This document shows, piece after piece, positions 46,010 to 53,563 of a stretch of 64,000 nucleotides of DNA. A program made the translations under genes and the position numbers. Below the pieces are notes generated by a model. The model made no database searches. It saw nothing but the letters and a program-made list of their open reading frames with translations, and was not told the origin of the DNA. The DNA lies in contig NZ_STFF01000002.1 of NCBI RefSeq assembly GCF_004834005.1, positions 930,001-994,000 of the forward strand. The letters run 5' to 3'. Each line of letters starts with the position of its first letter. The stretch's first letter is position 1. This DNA is from Niastella caeni. GTDB lineage: Bacteria; Bacteroidota; Bacteroidia; Chitinophagales; Chitinophagaceae.

Positions 46010-47428
46010 ATGAAAAGGATGATACTACCTGTTGCCTTGTTGTTGGCAGCGGCCGGTGCAAATGGCCAGGATGTGTTGCATAACAGCGGCAACTTACAGG
46101 TGCATTCGGGTGCTTCTTTATGCAGCCATGCAGCTTTTACCAATTCATCATCCGGTGCGTTGGTGAATAATGGCAGCCTGTATGTAAAAGGAAATCTCAC
46201 CAATGACCAGGCTGCTATGTCGGCCGGCAACGGTGTATTGTATATGAACGGCAGCGCTGCACAAACTGTGAGCGGAACGCAGTCGTTTAAAACTTATCAG
46301 TTAGTTACCAATAATGCTGCCGGCATTACATTAAATAACAACCTCAGCGTGGCCAATGTGCATACGTTCACCAATGGAATGATCGTTACGTCAGCCACGC
46401 CCAATTACCTGGTATATGAAGCCGGCGCTTCGTATACCGGCGATGCCGATGCCCGCCATGTGAATGGTTGGGTAAAGAAATTGGGAAATACTGATTTCAC
46501 TTTCCCTGTAGGCAATGGCACGTATGAACGTACAGTGGCTGTAAGTAATTTGTCGGCCAGCAGTGAATTGAATGCCAGGTACCGCTCCGCCACGCCCAAT
46601 AGCACGAGTGTGCAATCGCCAATATTGTTGGTGAATACCAATGAATATTGGGAGATCAACCGCATAAGCGGTGGAACGGCACAGGTTACGCTTAACTGGA
46701 ACCATAGCAAAGTCGCTTTCCCGAATTATTTACTGTCAGAGGTCCGGGCTACGTATTACAATACAAGTATGTGGGTAAACGAAGGTGGTTCTGCAACGGG
46801 TACCGTTACTACTACCGGTAGCGTTACCTCAAATGCGGTTAACTCGTTCGGGTATTTTGCCATTGGCAGCGTGGGGTATGTGCTTCCAATGCATTTCATA
46901 AGTGTAGCGGCGCAACGGAAGACCGGTACTACGGTTGTACGCTGGAAAACAGCGCGGGAATCAAATGTTGACCGGTATGAAGTAGAGCGGCTGAACACCA
47001 GCGGCAGCTTTAGTAAAATAGGCAGCGTGAAAAGCCATAACAGCCAGGATGAAACAAACTATGAATATATCGACGACCTGCCATTAGTGGGTACAGCCAT
47101 GTATCGCATCCGCTCGGTTGACCGGGACGGACAGCAGAGCTATTCCCGTATTGTATCTGTTTCTGAAAACAACAATGCCGCTTCCTTCCTGGTGCTGAAC
47201 AACCCTGCGCACGAAGCCATTTACCTGTCTTGCTCAGCGGCCTTTAAGGGCCAGTATCAATACGAGCTGTTCAATACATCAGGGCAGTTAATGCAAAGCG
47301 GCACGTTGAAGATAAATGGTGTTGATATTGTAACGATACCGCTGGCTATGAAAATAGCGCCCGGTATTTACCTGCTGAACGTTAAGAATGAAGCCTTCCG
47401 GTTTGCGAAGCGAATTTTGGTGAAATAG
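46010..47428 (+). CDS. T9SS type A substrate (secreted surface protein)
   Basis: The 472-residue protein starts at the ATG at 46010 with a clean signal peptide (LLLAAAGANGQD); an upstream in-frame TTG only adds six polar residues. The body has a beta-rich repeat segment (LVNNGSLYVKGNL, NGSAAQTVSGTQSFKTYQL) of the kind seen in filamentous or adhesin-like proteins. A module typical of T9SS substrates then precedes the end (PMHFISVAAQRKTGTTVVRW ... YEVERLNTSGSF). The last 80 residues form a Por secretion tail (ELFNTSGQLMQSGTL, APGIYLLNVKNEA, RILVK). It is presumably exported and attached at the surface by the T9SS. It lies 57 bp after the beta-helix gene and may be co-transcribed with it. Confidence 0.85.
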   Translation: MKRMILPVALLLAAAGANGQDVLHNSGNLQVHSGASLCSHAAFTNSSSGALVNNGSLYVKGNLTNDQAAMSAGNGVLYMNGSAAQTVSGTQSFKTYQLVTNNAAGITLNNNLSVANVHTFTNGMIVTSATPNYLVYEAGASYTGDADARHVNGWVKKLGNTDFTFPVGNGTYERTVAVSNLSASSELNARYRSATPNSTSVQSPILLVNTNEYWEINRISGGTAQVTLNWNHSKVAFPNYLLSEVRATYYNTSMWVNEGGSATGTVTTTGSVTSNAVNSFGYFAIGSVGYVLPMHFISVAAQRKTGTTVVRWKTARESNVDRYEVERLNTSGSFSKIGSVKSHNSQDETNYEYIDDLPLVGTAMYRIRSVDRDGQQSYSRIVSVSENNNAASFLVLNNPAHEAIYLSCSAAFKGQYQYELFNTSGQLMQSGTLKINGVDIVTIPLAMKIAPGIYLLNVKNEAFRFAKRILVK

Positions 47429-47439
47429 GGGGAGCAGGA

Positions 47440-47467
47440 GGTAAGAAGTAAGAGGTAAGAAGTTCGT
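47440..47467. repeat. heptamer run after the stop codon (GGTAAGA, AGTAAGA, GGTAAGA)
   Basis: Three near-identical 7-bp words, then AGTTCGT, begin 12 bases after the T9SS type A gene. This is another stop-proximal example of the window-wide heptamer pattern. Confidence 0.65.
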
Positions 47468-47553
47468 AAAGTTGAAAAGGAGATGTAAGTAGTTAATGTA
47501 ATAGGTATATAATAAGAATAGGTTATAGGTATAGGACATCACATCAGGAACAA

Positions 47554-47586
47554 GCCATCCGTCATCAGACGGGTGGCATTTTTTTT
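47554..47586 (+). terminator. Rho-independent terminator of the T9SS type A gene
   Basis: Stem GCCATCCGTC / GACGGGTGGC (47554-47563, 47568-47577) with one G-T wobble, loop ATCA, then A and eight T residues. Confidence 0.85.
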
Positions 47587-47626
47587 AATGATAAGCTGTC
47601 CTGTTTATGAACCGGCATAAAATAAT

Positions 47627-47649
47627 AACGCCCCTGCAAGAGGGGCGTT
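47627..47649 (-). terminator. terminator-like hairpin of the response regulator gene
   Basis: Perfect 9-bp stem AACGCCCCT / AGGGGCGTT with a 5-nt loop. Read on the minus strand it is followed by ATTATTTTATG, a moderate T-rich run. It lies 60 bp after the response regulator stop codon, back to back with the + strand terminator above. Confidence 0.65.
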
Positions 47650-47709
47650 GAGTCAGCATATAGTATTGGTTAGTAAGCAAACAGACCGGCTTATACCGGG
47701 TGCGCAATG

Positions 47710-48153
47710 CTATATTCCTAATCCTGATTTCATTTTTTGGAAAAACGACTTTTTAACTTCTTTCTGCCGCGGTTGGTACAATTGTTCAACCCGTTGCATA
47801 ATAGTGGCCATTTTATCGGGGCTTAAAGAGGATTTAACCACATAATCGAGTGCGCCATGTTTATGAGCTTCTTTCGCTACCTGGCTGTTTTCCTGGCCGG
47901 AGATAATATACACCATGATACCGGGATTGATAGCTTTGATCTTTTTCAACACTTCAATACCGTTCATGCCTTCCATATTATAATCCATAATAACAAGGGC
48001 CGGTTCTTCCTTGATCTCCTGCAGGCACTCATCACCGCAGTTAAAGGAAACTATTTCAGTATAGCCCAGGTTCCGCAGGAATTGCTCATACAGCGTAAGG
48101 CAAAATATATCATCATCTACAATAAAGATCTTCATATCGGGATATTGGGCCAT
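47710..48153 (-). CDS. single-domain response regulator (receiver only)
   Basis: Receiver domains are switched by phosphorylation of an aspartate. The 147-residue protein has the acidic pocket (IVDDD, residues 11-15), the phospho-acceptor Asp57 in VIMDYNM, Ser85 in IISGQ and Lys107 in YVVKSS, so all the key residues are present. No output domain follows, only a basic tail (RQKEVKKSFFQKMKSG). No histidine kinase is nearby, so its partner is elsewhere. It probably acts by binding another protein, or as a phosphorelay intermediate. The start may instead be the ATG six codons later (48135), directly before KIFIVDDD. Confidence 0.9.
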   Translation of the reverse strand: MAQYPDMKIFIVDDDIFCLTLYEQFLRNLGYTEIVSFNCGDECLQEIKEEPALVIMDYNMEGMNGIEVLKKIKAINPGIMVYIISGQENSQVAKEAHKHGALDYVVKSSLSPDKMATIMQRVEQLYQPRQKEVKKSFFQKMKSGLGI

Positions 48154-48324
48154 GGTTATAGGGTTTTAAAATGGTTAACTGTTTAATCGTACATGTGCCC
48201 GGCGTAATACCGGTAGAACATGTTATAGGAAAACGCCGTATGTGCGCTGCTATTGCGGTTTAATTACCAGGGAAGTATAAAACTAATACTTGTATTAGCA
48301 GGAGGATAAGGGTTTGTGCTTAAT

Positions 48325-48445
48325 GTCGGTTACCGGTTTCCGGTTCCCTGTTCCCGGGCCCATAGTGCGGAATGCCAGCCTATAGTCAGCCTGCCATAAA
48401 TTGAACCCCGGTAACTGGTACCAGGTAACTGGTAACCCGCCTGTT
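48325..48445. repeat. inverted-heptamer element, copy 2
   Basis: The left arm (about 48327-48358) reads CGGTTACCGGTTTCCGGTTC and continues in the same words. The right arm (about 48408-48440) has CCCCGGTAACTGGTACCAGG and further GGTAACT words. The layout, word order and spacing (about 50 bp between arms) match the copy at 20561-20695, although the centres differ. It fills most of the 327-bp gap between two minus-strand genes, which shows no gene. Confidence 0.7.
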
Positions 48446-48480
48446 ATCTGGCTTATTGCCTATTGCAAATTGCCTGGTGG

Positions 48481-48777
48481 TTACTGTATCACGATCGGCT
48501 GCACGTAGTGATTGTCGCCATAGCGGATAGCAATTTTATAAATGCCCCTGTCAAGGTAATGCGGCAGTTGAACCGTATGGGTTGAATGTAAGTCGGAATG
48601 ATTCAGGAAGTGTTTAAAAACCTGCTGGCCGGAGAGTGAATAAATGTGAACTGTGAAAACACATTGTTCTATGTTGTACAGTTGTAGCCAGAATTTTTTC
48701 TGTGATACCAGGTTGGGGTATACAGTAATACGCTGTACGCGTTTTTTCGAATGGTCGGTTAGAGGCAAGGTGTTCAT
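48481..48777 (-). CDS. orphan T9SS type A sorting-domain-like protein (98 aa)
   Basis: The whole 98-residue product aligns by eye with a Por secretion tail: ITVYPNLVSQKKFWLQL, then FTVHIYSLSGQQVFKHF, DRGIYKIAIRYGDNHYVQP and a final hydrophobic pair of residues. These tails normally sit at the end of large exported proteins. Here there is no signal peptide, only 20 polar residues before the domain, and a stop codon lies five codons upstream in frame. It is either the remnant of a lost secreted protein or a free-standing tail with another role. The ATG start is present and the frame is intact. Confidence 0.6.
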   Translation of the reverse strand: MNTLPLTDHSKKRVQRITVYPNLVSQKKFWLQLYNIEQCVFTVHIYSLSGQQVFKHFLNHSDLHSTHTVQLPHYLDRGIYKIAIRYGDNHYVQPIVIQ

Positions 48778-49022
48778 GGGAAGCGAGCGGTATTAGGATA
48801 TTGTGATTAGTTGCGCGCGATGAAGTTAATAATTATACCGATTGATGCCAATAGTATACCTACGAGTTTTATCTCGTACCCATCTTGTCCACCTGTTATA
48901 TTTAGAGCTATATTAATATGAGATTAACAGTTCGGTTATACCATCATGGTATTTACCAATGGTTTATAGCTTATTTACTGCGGGTTATTGCAAAATACCC
49001 TGTGTTATCTGCGTGTTATATA

Positions 49023-49496
49023 TTATTTTATTATACGAATCAGTTGAGGGGTTACTTTCTTCTGCAACAGGTATTGTTGAAAAGTTTTGATCAATATTTC
49101 ACCACCTGCCAGGTAAAAGGTCGCGTTTTGCCAGGCCATCCAGCAATGGGGATGCATTTCTTCCATCCATTCAATAGCATTTTGTGCAGGCTCACCGGGT
49201 AACTCCGGTACGCTGTCGACCAGCAATTTCAGCATGGATAAAACAGCCTCATACTCCGGGTGTAACTCCAGTATCCCAAAATATTCATGACCTTTTTGTA
49301 AGGCGATTTCTTTTAATGCGTTGAATAATTCAACGGTAGTTTCATCACCCACGAAAAAATGATGTGTAGCCTGCTTATCGTATATATTGTTTGCCAGGGT
49401 AATGGTTACAGGCTGATCGTCACCAGCAATAGACAGGTAATTGTTTTCAGGTTCTTCATGCTGCCAGGTGACTATTTGTTTAGATATATCAAACAT
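49023..49496 (-). CDS. small protein of unknown function (157 aa)
   Basis: No signal peptide or membrane segment is seen. The first part is beta-rich (MFDISKQIVTWQHEEPEN, DQPVTITLANNIYDKQATHHFF). Helices follow (FNALKEIALQKGHEYF, EAVLSMLKLLVDSV) and an acidic, His/Trp-rich loop (WMEEMHPHCWMAWQNATF) that could bind metal. I recognise no family. It is divergent from the AraC-type gene at 49605 with 108 bp between, so the two may share regulation. Confidence 0.7.
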   Translation of the reverse strand: MFDISKQIVTWQHEEPENNYLSIAGDDQPVTITLANNIYDKQATHHFFVGDETTVELFNALKEIALQKGHEYFGILELHPEYEAVLSMLKLLVDSVPELPGEPAQNAIEWMEEMHPHCWMAWQNATFYLAGGEILIKTFQQYLLQKKVTPQLIRIIK

Positions 49497-49505
49497 TGTT
49501 TATGT

Positions 49506-49535
49506 TTTGTTTACGAAACAGATATTTTACCTTTA
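49506..49535 (+). promoter_or_regulatory. candidate Bacteroidota promoter of the AraC-type gene
   Basis: TTTG at 49506-49509 and TACCTTTA at 49528-49535 are separated by 18 bp. They match the Bacteroidota -33 TTTG / -7 TAnnTTTG pattern with one mismatch in the last base. The element lies 70 bp upstream of the AraC-type start codon, in the correct direction. Confidence 0.45.
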
Positions 49536-49604
49536 CAAAAATAGAAAGGGGGAGCCTGGGCGTTTTTATATAAAACGGATTAATATTTACACCAAACGGA
49601 TTTT

Positions 49605-50600
49605 ATGGGAGTTAATGTCTTCGACGAGTTTGGCAAGCTGTATTTTGTAGGCGAAGTTTTTTCGAACGAAACTGTAGAGCAGCCGCTTGTTACAGAACGA
49701 CGGGAGGTATATAGTTTTCCTTTTGGTAATGCTGAAATAGTGCAATTGGCTTTTTCAGGCATTTACATCGTATATGGAGATATGCTCTTATATAAAGCCC
49801 AAAAGCTGAATTTTGAAATTACCGGGGATATTGACCTGGTGGAAATGCATTTTTCCCTGGCCGGCGATGGGAGGATGAAAAACCTGCTTACCGGAAAAGA
49901 GTTTCATTTCAAAGCCAACGAACATAACCTGCATTATACACCTTCCTTTACCGGTACGGGCGAATACGGAAGCACTAAACACTATAAATTCTTCGAAGTA
50001 CATTTTACAAAACGCTTTTTCATTGAGCTGGCAAAAGACAGCAGCCCCTCACTGATGCAGTTTGCCGAAAAGATCGCTAAAGGAAAGGAAAATGACCTGA
50101 GCCGGGAGAACATGCCTATTACCTTTGCCATGCACCAGTGCATAAACGATATCATGCATGCAAATTTTACCGGCGGCCTGAAGCTGTTATACCTGCAATC
50201 GAAATGTATTGAACTGCTATCCATGCAGGCGCAGATGCATGAAGATGCGGCCAGCAAGGCTGCTTCCCTTATCTGCAAACCGGGCCACGACACTGATAGT
50301 ATACACTTTGCCAAAGAATATTTGCTGCAACATGCTGCACAACCACCATCCCTGACCGAGCTGGCAAAGATTGCCGGGATCAATGAATTTAAATTAAAGC
50401 AGGGTTTTAAGGCTTTGTACAATAACACCGTGTTTGGTTACCTTTCTGATTATAAATTAAACCAGGCGCGGGATCTGCTTGTTAGTAAAAGTTCCATTAA
50501 AGAAGTGGCTGACCAACTGGGGTATTCTTCCGTGCAACACTTCAACAGCGCCTTCCGGAAAAAGTTTGGTCTTCCGCCGGGAAAGGTGAAGAAGGGTTGA
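49605..50600 (+). CDS. AraC family transcriptional regulator
   Basis: The 331-residue protein has an N-terminal ligand- or dimerisation region (about 1-220; FEITGDIDLVEMHFSLAG, HYKFFEVHFTKRFFIEL) without a clear cupin signature. A C-terminal AraC DNA-binding domain follows, with two helix-turn-helix units: SLTELAKIAGINEFKLKQGF and SIKEVADQLGYSSVQHFNSA, then FRKKFGLPPGK. Related Bacteroidota regulators often control iron or siderophore uptake genes, but no such genes lie next to it. It stands alone between divergent and convergent genes; its targets are unknown. Confidence 0.88.
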   Translation: MGVNVFDEFGKLYFVGEVFSNETVEQPLVTERREVYSFPFGNAEIVQLAFSGIYIVYGDMLLYKAQKLNFEITGDIDLVEMHFSLAGDGRMKNLLTGKEFHFKANEHNLHYTPSFTGTGEYGSTKHYKFFEVHFTKRFFIELAKDSSPSLMQFAEKIAKGKENDLSRENMPITFAMHQCINDIMHANFTGGLKLLYLQSKCIELLSMQAQMHEDAASKAASLICKPGHDTDSIHFAKEYLLQHAAQPPSLTELAKIAGINEFKLKQGFKALYNNTVFGYLSDYKLNQARDLLVSKSSIKEVADQLGYSSVQHFNSAFRKKFGLPPGKVKKG

Positions 50601-50604
50601 GGGG

Positions 50605-50652
50605 AATCGGCAATCGGCAATCGTGAATCGGCCGTGTTTTTCACGTATTTTG
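50605..50652. repeat. heptamer run (AATCGGC x3 plus variant) and 20-bp repeat also found at 57297
   Basis: AATCGGC, AATCGGC, AATCGTG, AATCGGC occupy 50605-50632, five bases after the AraC-type stop. Directly after them, CGTGTTTTTCACGTATTTTG (50633-50652) is repeated exactly at 57297-57316, upstream of the subtilase gene. The CGTG/CACG ends could form a tiny hairpin. Confidence 0.75.
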
Positions 50653-50685
50653 AAAGCGTGATTTGTGTCATTGCGCTTATAAGGG

Positions 50686-51597
50686 TCATCTTTGCTTTTG
50701 CAGTCGCCAGATCTGTATGTACGGAAAGCAATTGCCTGCGCAACAATCTTCCGGTTTCTGTTTAGGCCGGCCGCAATCGCACCAGAACTTTTTATTGGCA
50801 TACAGCATGTAGGCATCCAGTCCTCTGGCGGTACCTTTAATTAGCGTATCAGGACCGCTTGCATGCATTACTTCCCAGCCGAACTGACCGGGTATTTCTT
50901 CCAATTTATTGTTCACATAAAAGCGCCAGGGATGTTTGTGGGTTTGATCGGCCCAATACACTTTCAGGTCTGAGGTGTTCCTGTGATCCAGGGTTAACAG
51001 CGCGGCATGATAGCCATCGCACACAGAGACGATAAATACACTAAAGCCCCGTTCTTTGCCCACCCGCGAAAGCAACGTGTTCCATAAACTTCTTTCCATG
51101 GCAACCGGTTGTAAGCCGCGGCTTACAGGATCGGCTTTTGTAATGGGCACCCACTCGCCTTTACGCATAGATAAAAAGCGAACGGTATCGTAACTGCGGA
51201 TGTAAAAACTATCTTTTAACCGTTTGGCCAGTGCGTTAATGTCATTGTTGAGGAAGTTGCCGTTTAAAACCGCCTTGCGGCTATAGAGGCTATCGGGTAT
51301 GGACGATTCGCCAAAAAGCAGCATGTCTAACCCCGCCCTTACCGTATTAATACATTTATGCCGGAAACCGGGCCGCCAGTTTGAATCTTTGGGTTGTTCT
51401 TCCAGCGAAGCGTTGGCGATGAAAAATTGCTTTATGCGTTCTACATCTTCTATGGAGAATACCGGTGTTCTCAGAAGGGAGTCTTTTTTTGTGGTGCTGT
51501 TTGTCTTGCCGTTTCCAGGCGAATTAAAGGCAACATGCAGGCTACCGTACAAAACAGCTACAATAACAGGATACACGATCAGCAAATGAAATTTCAT
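50686..51597 (-). CDS. unknown exported or membrane-anchored protein with Cys-rich C-terminus
   Basis: The 303-residue protein begins with a hydrophobic segment (LLIVYPVIVAVLYGSLHVAF), either an uncleaved anchor or a signal peptide. The body has GFSVFIVSVCDGYHAALLTLD followed about 15 residues later by DQTHKHPWRF. A Cys followed by a His and an Asp in this pattern is compatible with a papain-like or peptidoglycan-amidase-like fold, but I cannot prove it. The C-terminus has five clustered cysteines (FWCDCGRPKQ, EDCCAGNC), suggesting metal binding or disulfides. No domain is recognised with confidence. It follows the pentapeptide-repeat gene by 24 bp and may share its transcript. Confidence 0.7.
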   Translation of the reverse strand: MKFHLLIVYPVIVAVLYGSLHVAFNSPGNGKTNSTTKKDSLLRTPVFSIEDVERIKQFFIANASLEEQPKDSNWRPGFRHKCINTVRAGLDMLLFGESSIPDSLYSRKAVLNGNFLNNDINALAKRLKDSFYIRSYDTVRFLSMRKGEWVPITKADPVSRGLQPVAMERSLWNTLLSRVGKERGFSVFIVSVCDGYHAALLTLDHRNTSDLKVYWADQTHKHPWRFYVNNKLEEIPGQFGWEVMHASGPDTLIKGTARGLDAYMLYANKKFWCDCGRPKQKPEDCCAGNCFPYIQIWRLQKQR

Positions 51598-51621
51598 AAG
51601 GTATTGGGGTTTCAGAAACGG

Positions 51622-52194
51622 TTATTTGATCGCAATATCATACTTATTTAGCAATCCTATAACGCCGGGATAAGAAAATTGTGCTTTTTTAATCCGGTTC
51701 ATATCCGGGTCAATGATATAATTGAAGGCAGTACGAAAATCAACTTTTTCTAAATTCGTGTTCTCGAATTTTGCATTGGTGAGATCGCATTTGTCAAAGA
51801 TGCTTTGGGTAAGGTCAGCATCCGTAAAGTCAACTTCCTGCATAGTGCAGTTGATAAACTGCGTCTTTATTAAAGGCCGTTTATAGAATGATGAATAATT
51901 GATCACGCAGGTATCGAAACTCACGGAGAACAAATAGTGATCGCAATTCTCAAAGTTAATGCCCAGCATTTTGCAGCCGGTGAATTTAATATCATTGAGC
52001 GAGGTTTTCAGCACTTTGATATTGCTCAGGTTACAGGTGGTGAATGTGCATTCGGTGAATTTAAAACCCGACAGGTCGCCAGTTGAAAAGTCGCAGTTCA
52101 CAAAAGAACAATATTCATAATGGCCTTTGGTTAGTTTGCCGGAAGTAAAAGGTATGCTTTCAAATACCTGGTCTTCAAAATAAGTTTCGTTCAT
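51622..52194 (-). CDS. pentapeptide-repeat protein
   Basis: Pentapeptide-repeat proteins form a right-handed quadrilateral beta-helix; Qnr/MfpA members protect DNA gyrase from quinolones by mimicking DNA, but most have unknown roles. The 190-residue protein shows the A(D/N)LxX-type period: EYCSFVNCDFSTGDLSGFKF, TFTTCNLSNIKV, CKMLGINFENCDHYLF, then VDFTDADLTQSIFDKCDL and TNAKFENTNLEKVDFRTA. A non-repeat tail (YIIDPDMNRIKKAQF) ends the chain, as in Qnr-like proteins. The size is close to Qnr, but gyrase protection is speculation. The protein carries no signal peptide, consistent with a cytoplasmic location. Confidence 0.85.
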   Translation of the reverse strand: MNETYFEDQVFESIPFTSGKLTKGHYEYCSFVNCDFSTGDLSGFKFTECTFTTCNLSNIKVLKTSLNDIKFTGCKMLGINFENCDHYLFSVSFDTCVINYSSFYKRPLIKTQFINCTMQEVDFTDADLTQSIFDKCDLTNAKFENTNLEKVDFRTAFNYIIDPDMNRIKKAQFSYPGVIGLLNKYDIAIK

Positions 52195-52266
52195 GGTATG
52201 CCTTTAATAAGGCCTAAAATTAGCAAGATGACAGTGGTAGCAAAGGGTATTATACAGATATTTTTT

Positions 52267-53514
52267 TCATATAAGGGTATCTATTTTCCCCTGAATACTT
52301 TGTTTTTCTGTTTGTGTTTTCGCCAGGTCATACGCATTTTTATAATAGGATAGGGCTTTTTGATCATTGAGGTTGTGGTATAATTCACCCAGCAGCAGAT
52401 AATAAAAATGATTATTGGCGTGCGGTAATTGTTCCGCTTCCTGTATGGCAGCTTCTTTTCCTTTTGCCTTATATAAAGCAAATATCCGGTTCAGCGCTAC
52501 CACCGGTGAATAATTTATCAGCAACAACTGGTCGTATAAATGCAGGATGTTTTCCCATTTAGCCTGGGTATCTTCCTTGATGCAATGCCAATAGGCGATG
52601 CCTGCTTCCAAATGATAAGAGCTTACTTCATCACCATTAGCGGAGTTATTTAAAAAATGAATACCCTGGTTGATGAGCGCTGTATCCCACAAGGCAGTAT
52701 CCTGCTGTTCGTACAGCACCAGTGTATCATTGTTATTTTCCCGGGCATTGAACCTCGACGCGTGAAAGCTCATGAGCGCCAGCAGCGCATTTGTTCTTGG
52801 ACGGTTGGTGCGCTCGTATTCAGTAAGCATAACGCCGAGGCGCATAGCTTCCAGGCAAAAGTCTTTGCGTAGAATGGTGTTTTCCGTCTGGGAATAATAC
52901 CCTTCGCTGAAAAGCAGGTAAATGATGTGCAATACGTTATCGAGCCGGTTAACCAATTCCTGGTCGGGCATGCCGCCATCAATAGGAACCAGTTGCACGT
53001 TCTCATTCCGTAGTTTTTCCCTGGCCCGGAATAATCGTTTGTTGATGGTTTCTTTATTGGTTAGGAAAGCTTCGGCAATTTCATCGATGCCAAAACCGCA
53101 AAGAATGCGCAAGGCTAACCCGATCTGCGCTTCGCTGGCAATGGCCGGGTTACAAATGGCGAACAACATTTGTAACTGGCTGTCTTTGATATTCTGTTGT
53201 GAGAAGTTCACTGCTTCGGCTTCTTCTTCTGTTGGTTGTTGGGCTTTAATTTCGGGGACTACTTTTTGTTCGTAGATCTTATGCCGCCTGAAATGATACA
53301 GCGTTTTTTGTTTGGCCACAGTATACAACCAGGCAGCCGGGTTGGGTGGTATGCCTTTTATGCCCCAGGTTTCAGATGCTGCCAAAAAAGTTTCACTCAC
53401 GATATCTTCAGCAATTTCAATATGTTCCAAGCCATATTGCTTACTGATAACCGCCACCATTTTAGCAAACTCCTGCTGAAATAATTGTTTGAGTGATTCG
53501 TGTTCTTTCTTCAT
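52267..53514 (-). CDS. ECF42-like sigma factor with TPR-like C-terminal extension
   Basis: The 415-residue protein has sigma region 2 (IAEDIVSETFLAASETWGIKG, then AAWLYTVAKQKTLYHFRR) and region 4 (LRILCGFGIDEIAEAFL, KETINKRLFRAREKLR). A long C-terminal helical extension (about 190-415; WENILHLYDQLLLIN, YYLLLGELYHNLNDQKAL) is characteristic of ECF42-type sigma factors. Those are encoded next to DGPF/YCII-domain proteins, and exactly such a gene lies 50 bp upstream. The extension, rather than a separate anti-sigma factor, is thought to control activity. Targets are likely its own operon. Confidence 0.9.
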   Translation of the reverse strand: MKKEHESLKQLFQQEFAKMVAVISKQYGLEHIEIAEDIVSETFLAASETWGIKGIPPNPAAWLYTVAKQKTLYHFRRHKIYEQKVVPEIKAQQPTEEEAEAVNFSQQNIKDSQLQMLFAICNPAIASEAQIGLALRILCGFGIDEIAEAFLTNKETINKRLFRAREKLRNENVQLVPIDGGMPDQELVNRLDNVLHIIYLLFSEGYYSQTENTILRKDFCLEAMRLGVMLTEYERTNRPRTNALLALMSFHASRFNARENNNDTLVLYEQQDTALWDTALINQGIHFLNNSANGDEVSSYHLEAGIAYWHCIKEDTQAKWENILHLYDQLLLINYSPVVALNRIFALYKAKGKEAAIQEAEQLPHANNHFYYLLLGELYHNLNDQKALSYYKNAYDLAKTQTEKQSIQGKIDTLI

Positions 53515-53524
53515 AGGAAAAGAG

Positions 53525-53557
53525 AAGGTGAGCTTTCCGCTTGCGAAAACTCACCTT
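53525..53557 (-). other. stem-loop between the DGPF and sigma genes
   Basis: Outer arms AAGGTGAG / CTCACCTT (53525-53532, 53550-53557) and inner arms TTTCCGC / GCGAAAA stack into one long hairpin. Read on the minus strand it sits between the DGPF stop codon and the sigma ATG, ending 10 bases before the start codon, followed only by CTCTTTTCCT. It may be a partial terminator, a processing site, or a structure affecting sigma translation. Confidence 0.6.
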
Positions 53558-53563
53558 TTTAAA

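Noticed and set aside
48813..48932. Minus-strand hydrophobic peptide (GYEIKLVGILLASIGIIIN...) in the 48.8-49.0 kb gap
   Set aside because: It resembles a small membrane peptide, but there is no ATG, GTG or TTG start in frame after the preceding stop.
51622..52194. Pentapeptide-repeat protein as a Qnr quinolone-resistance gene
   Set aside because: Only the fold and size match; most pentapeptide-repeat proteins are not gyrase protectors and no loop signatures can be checked by eye.
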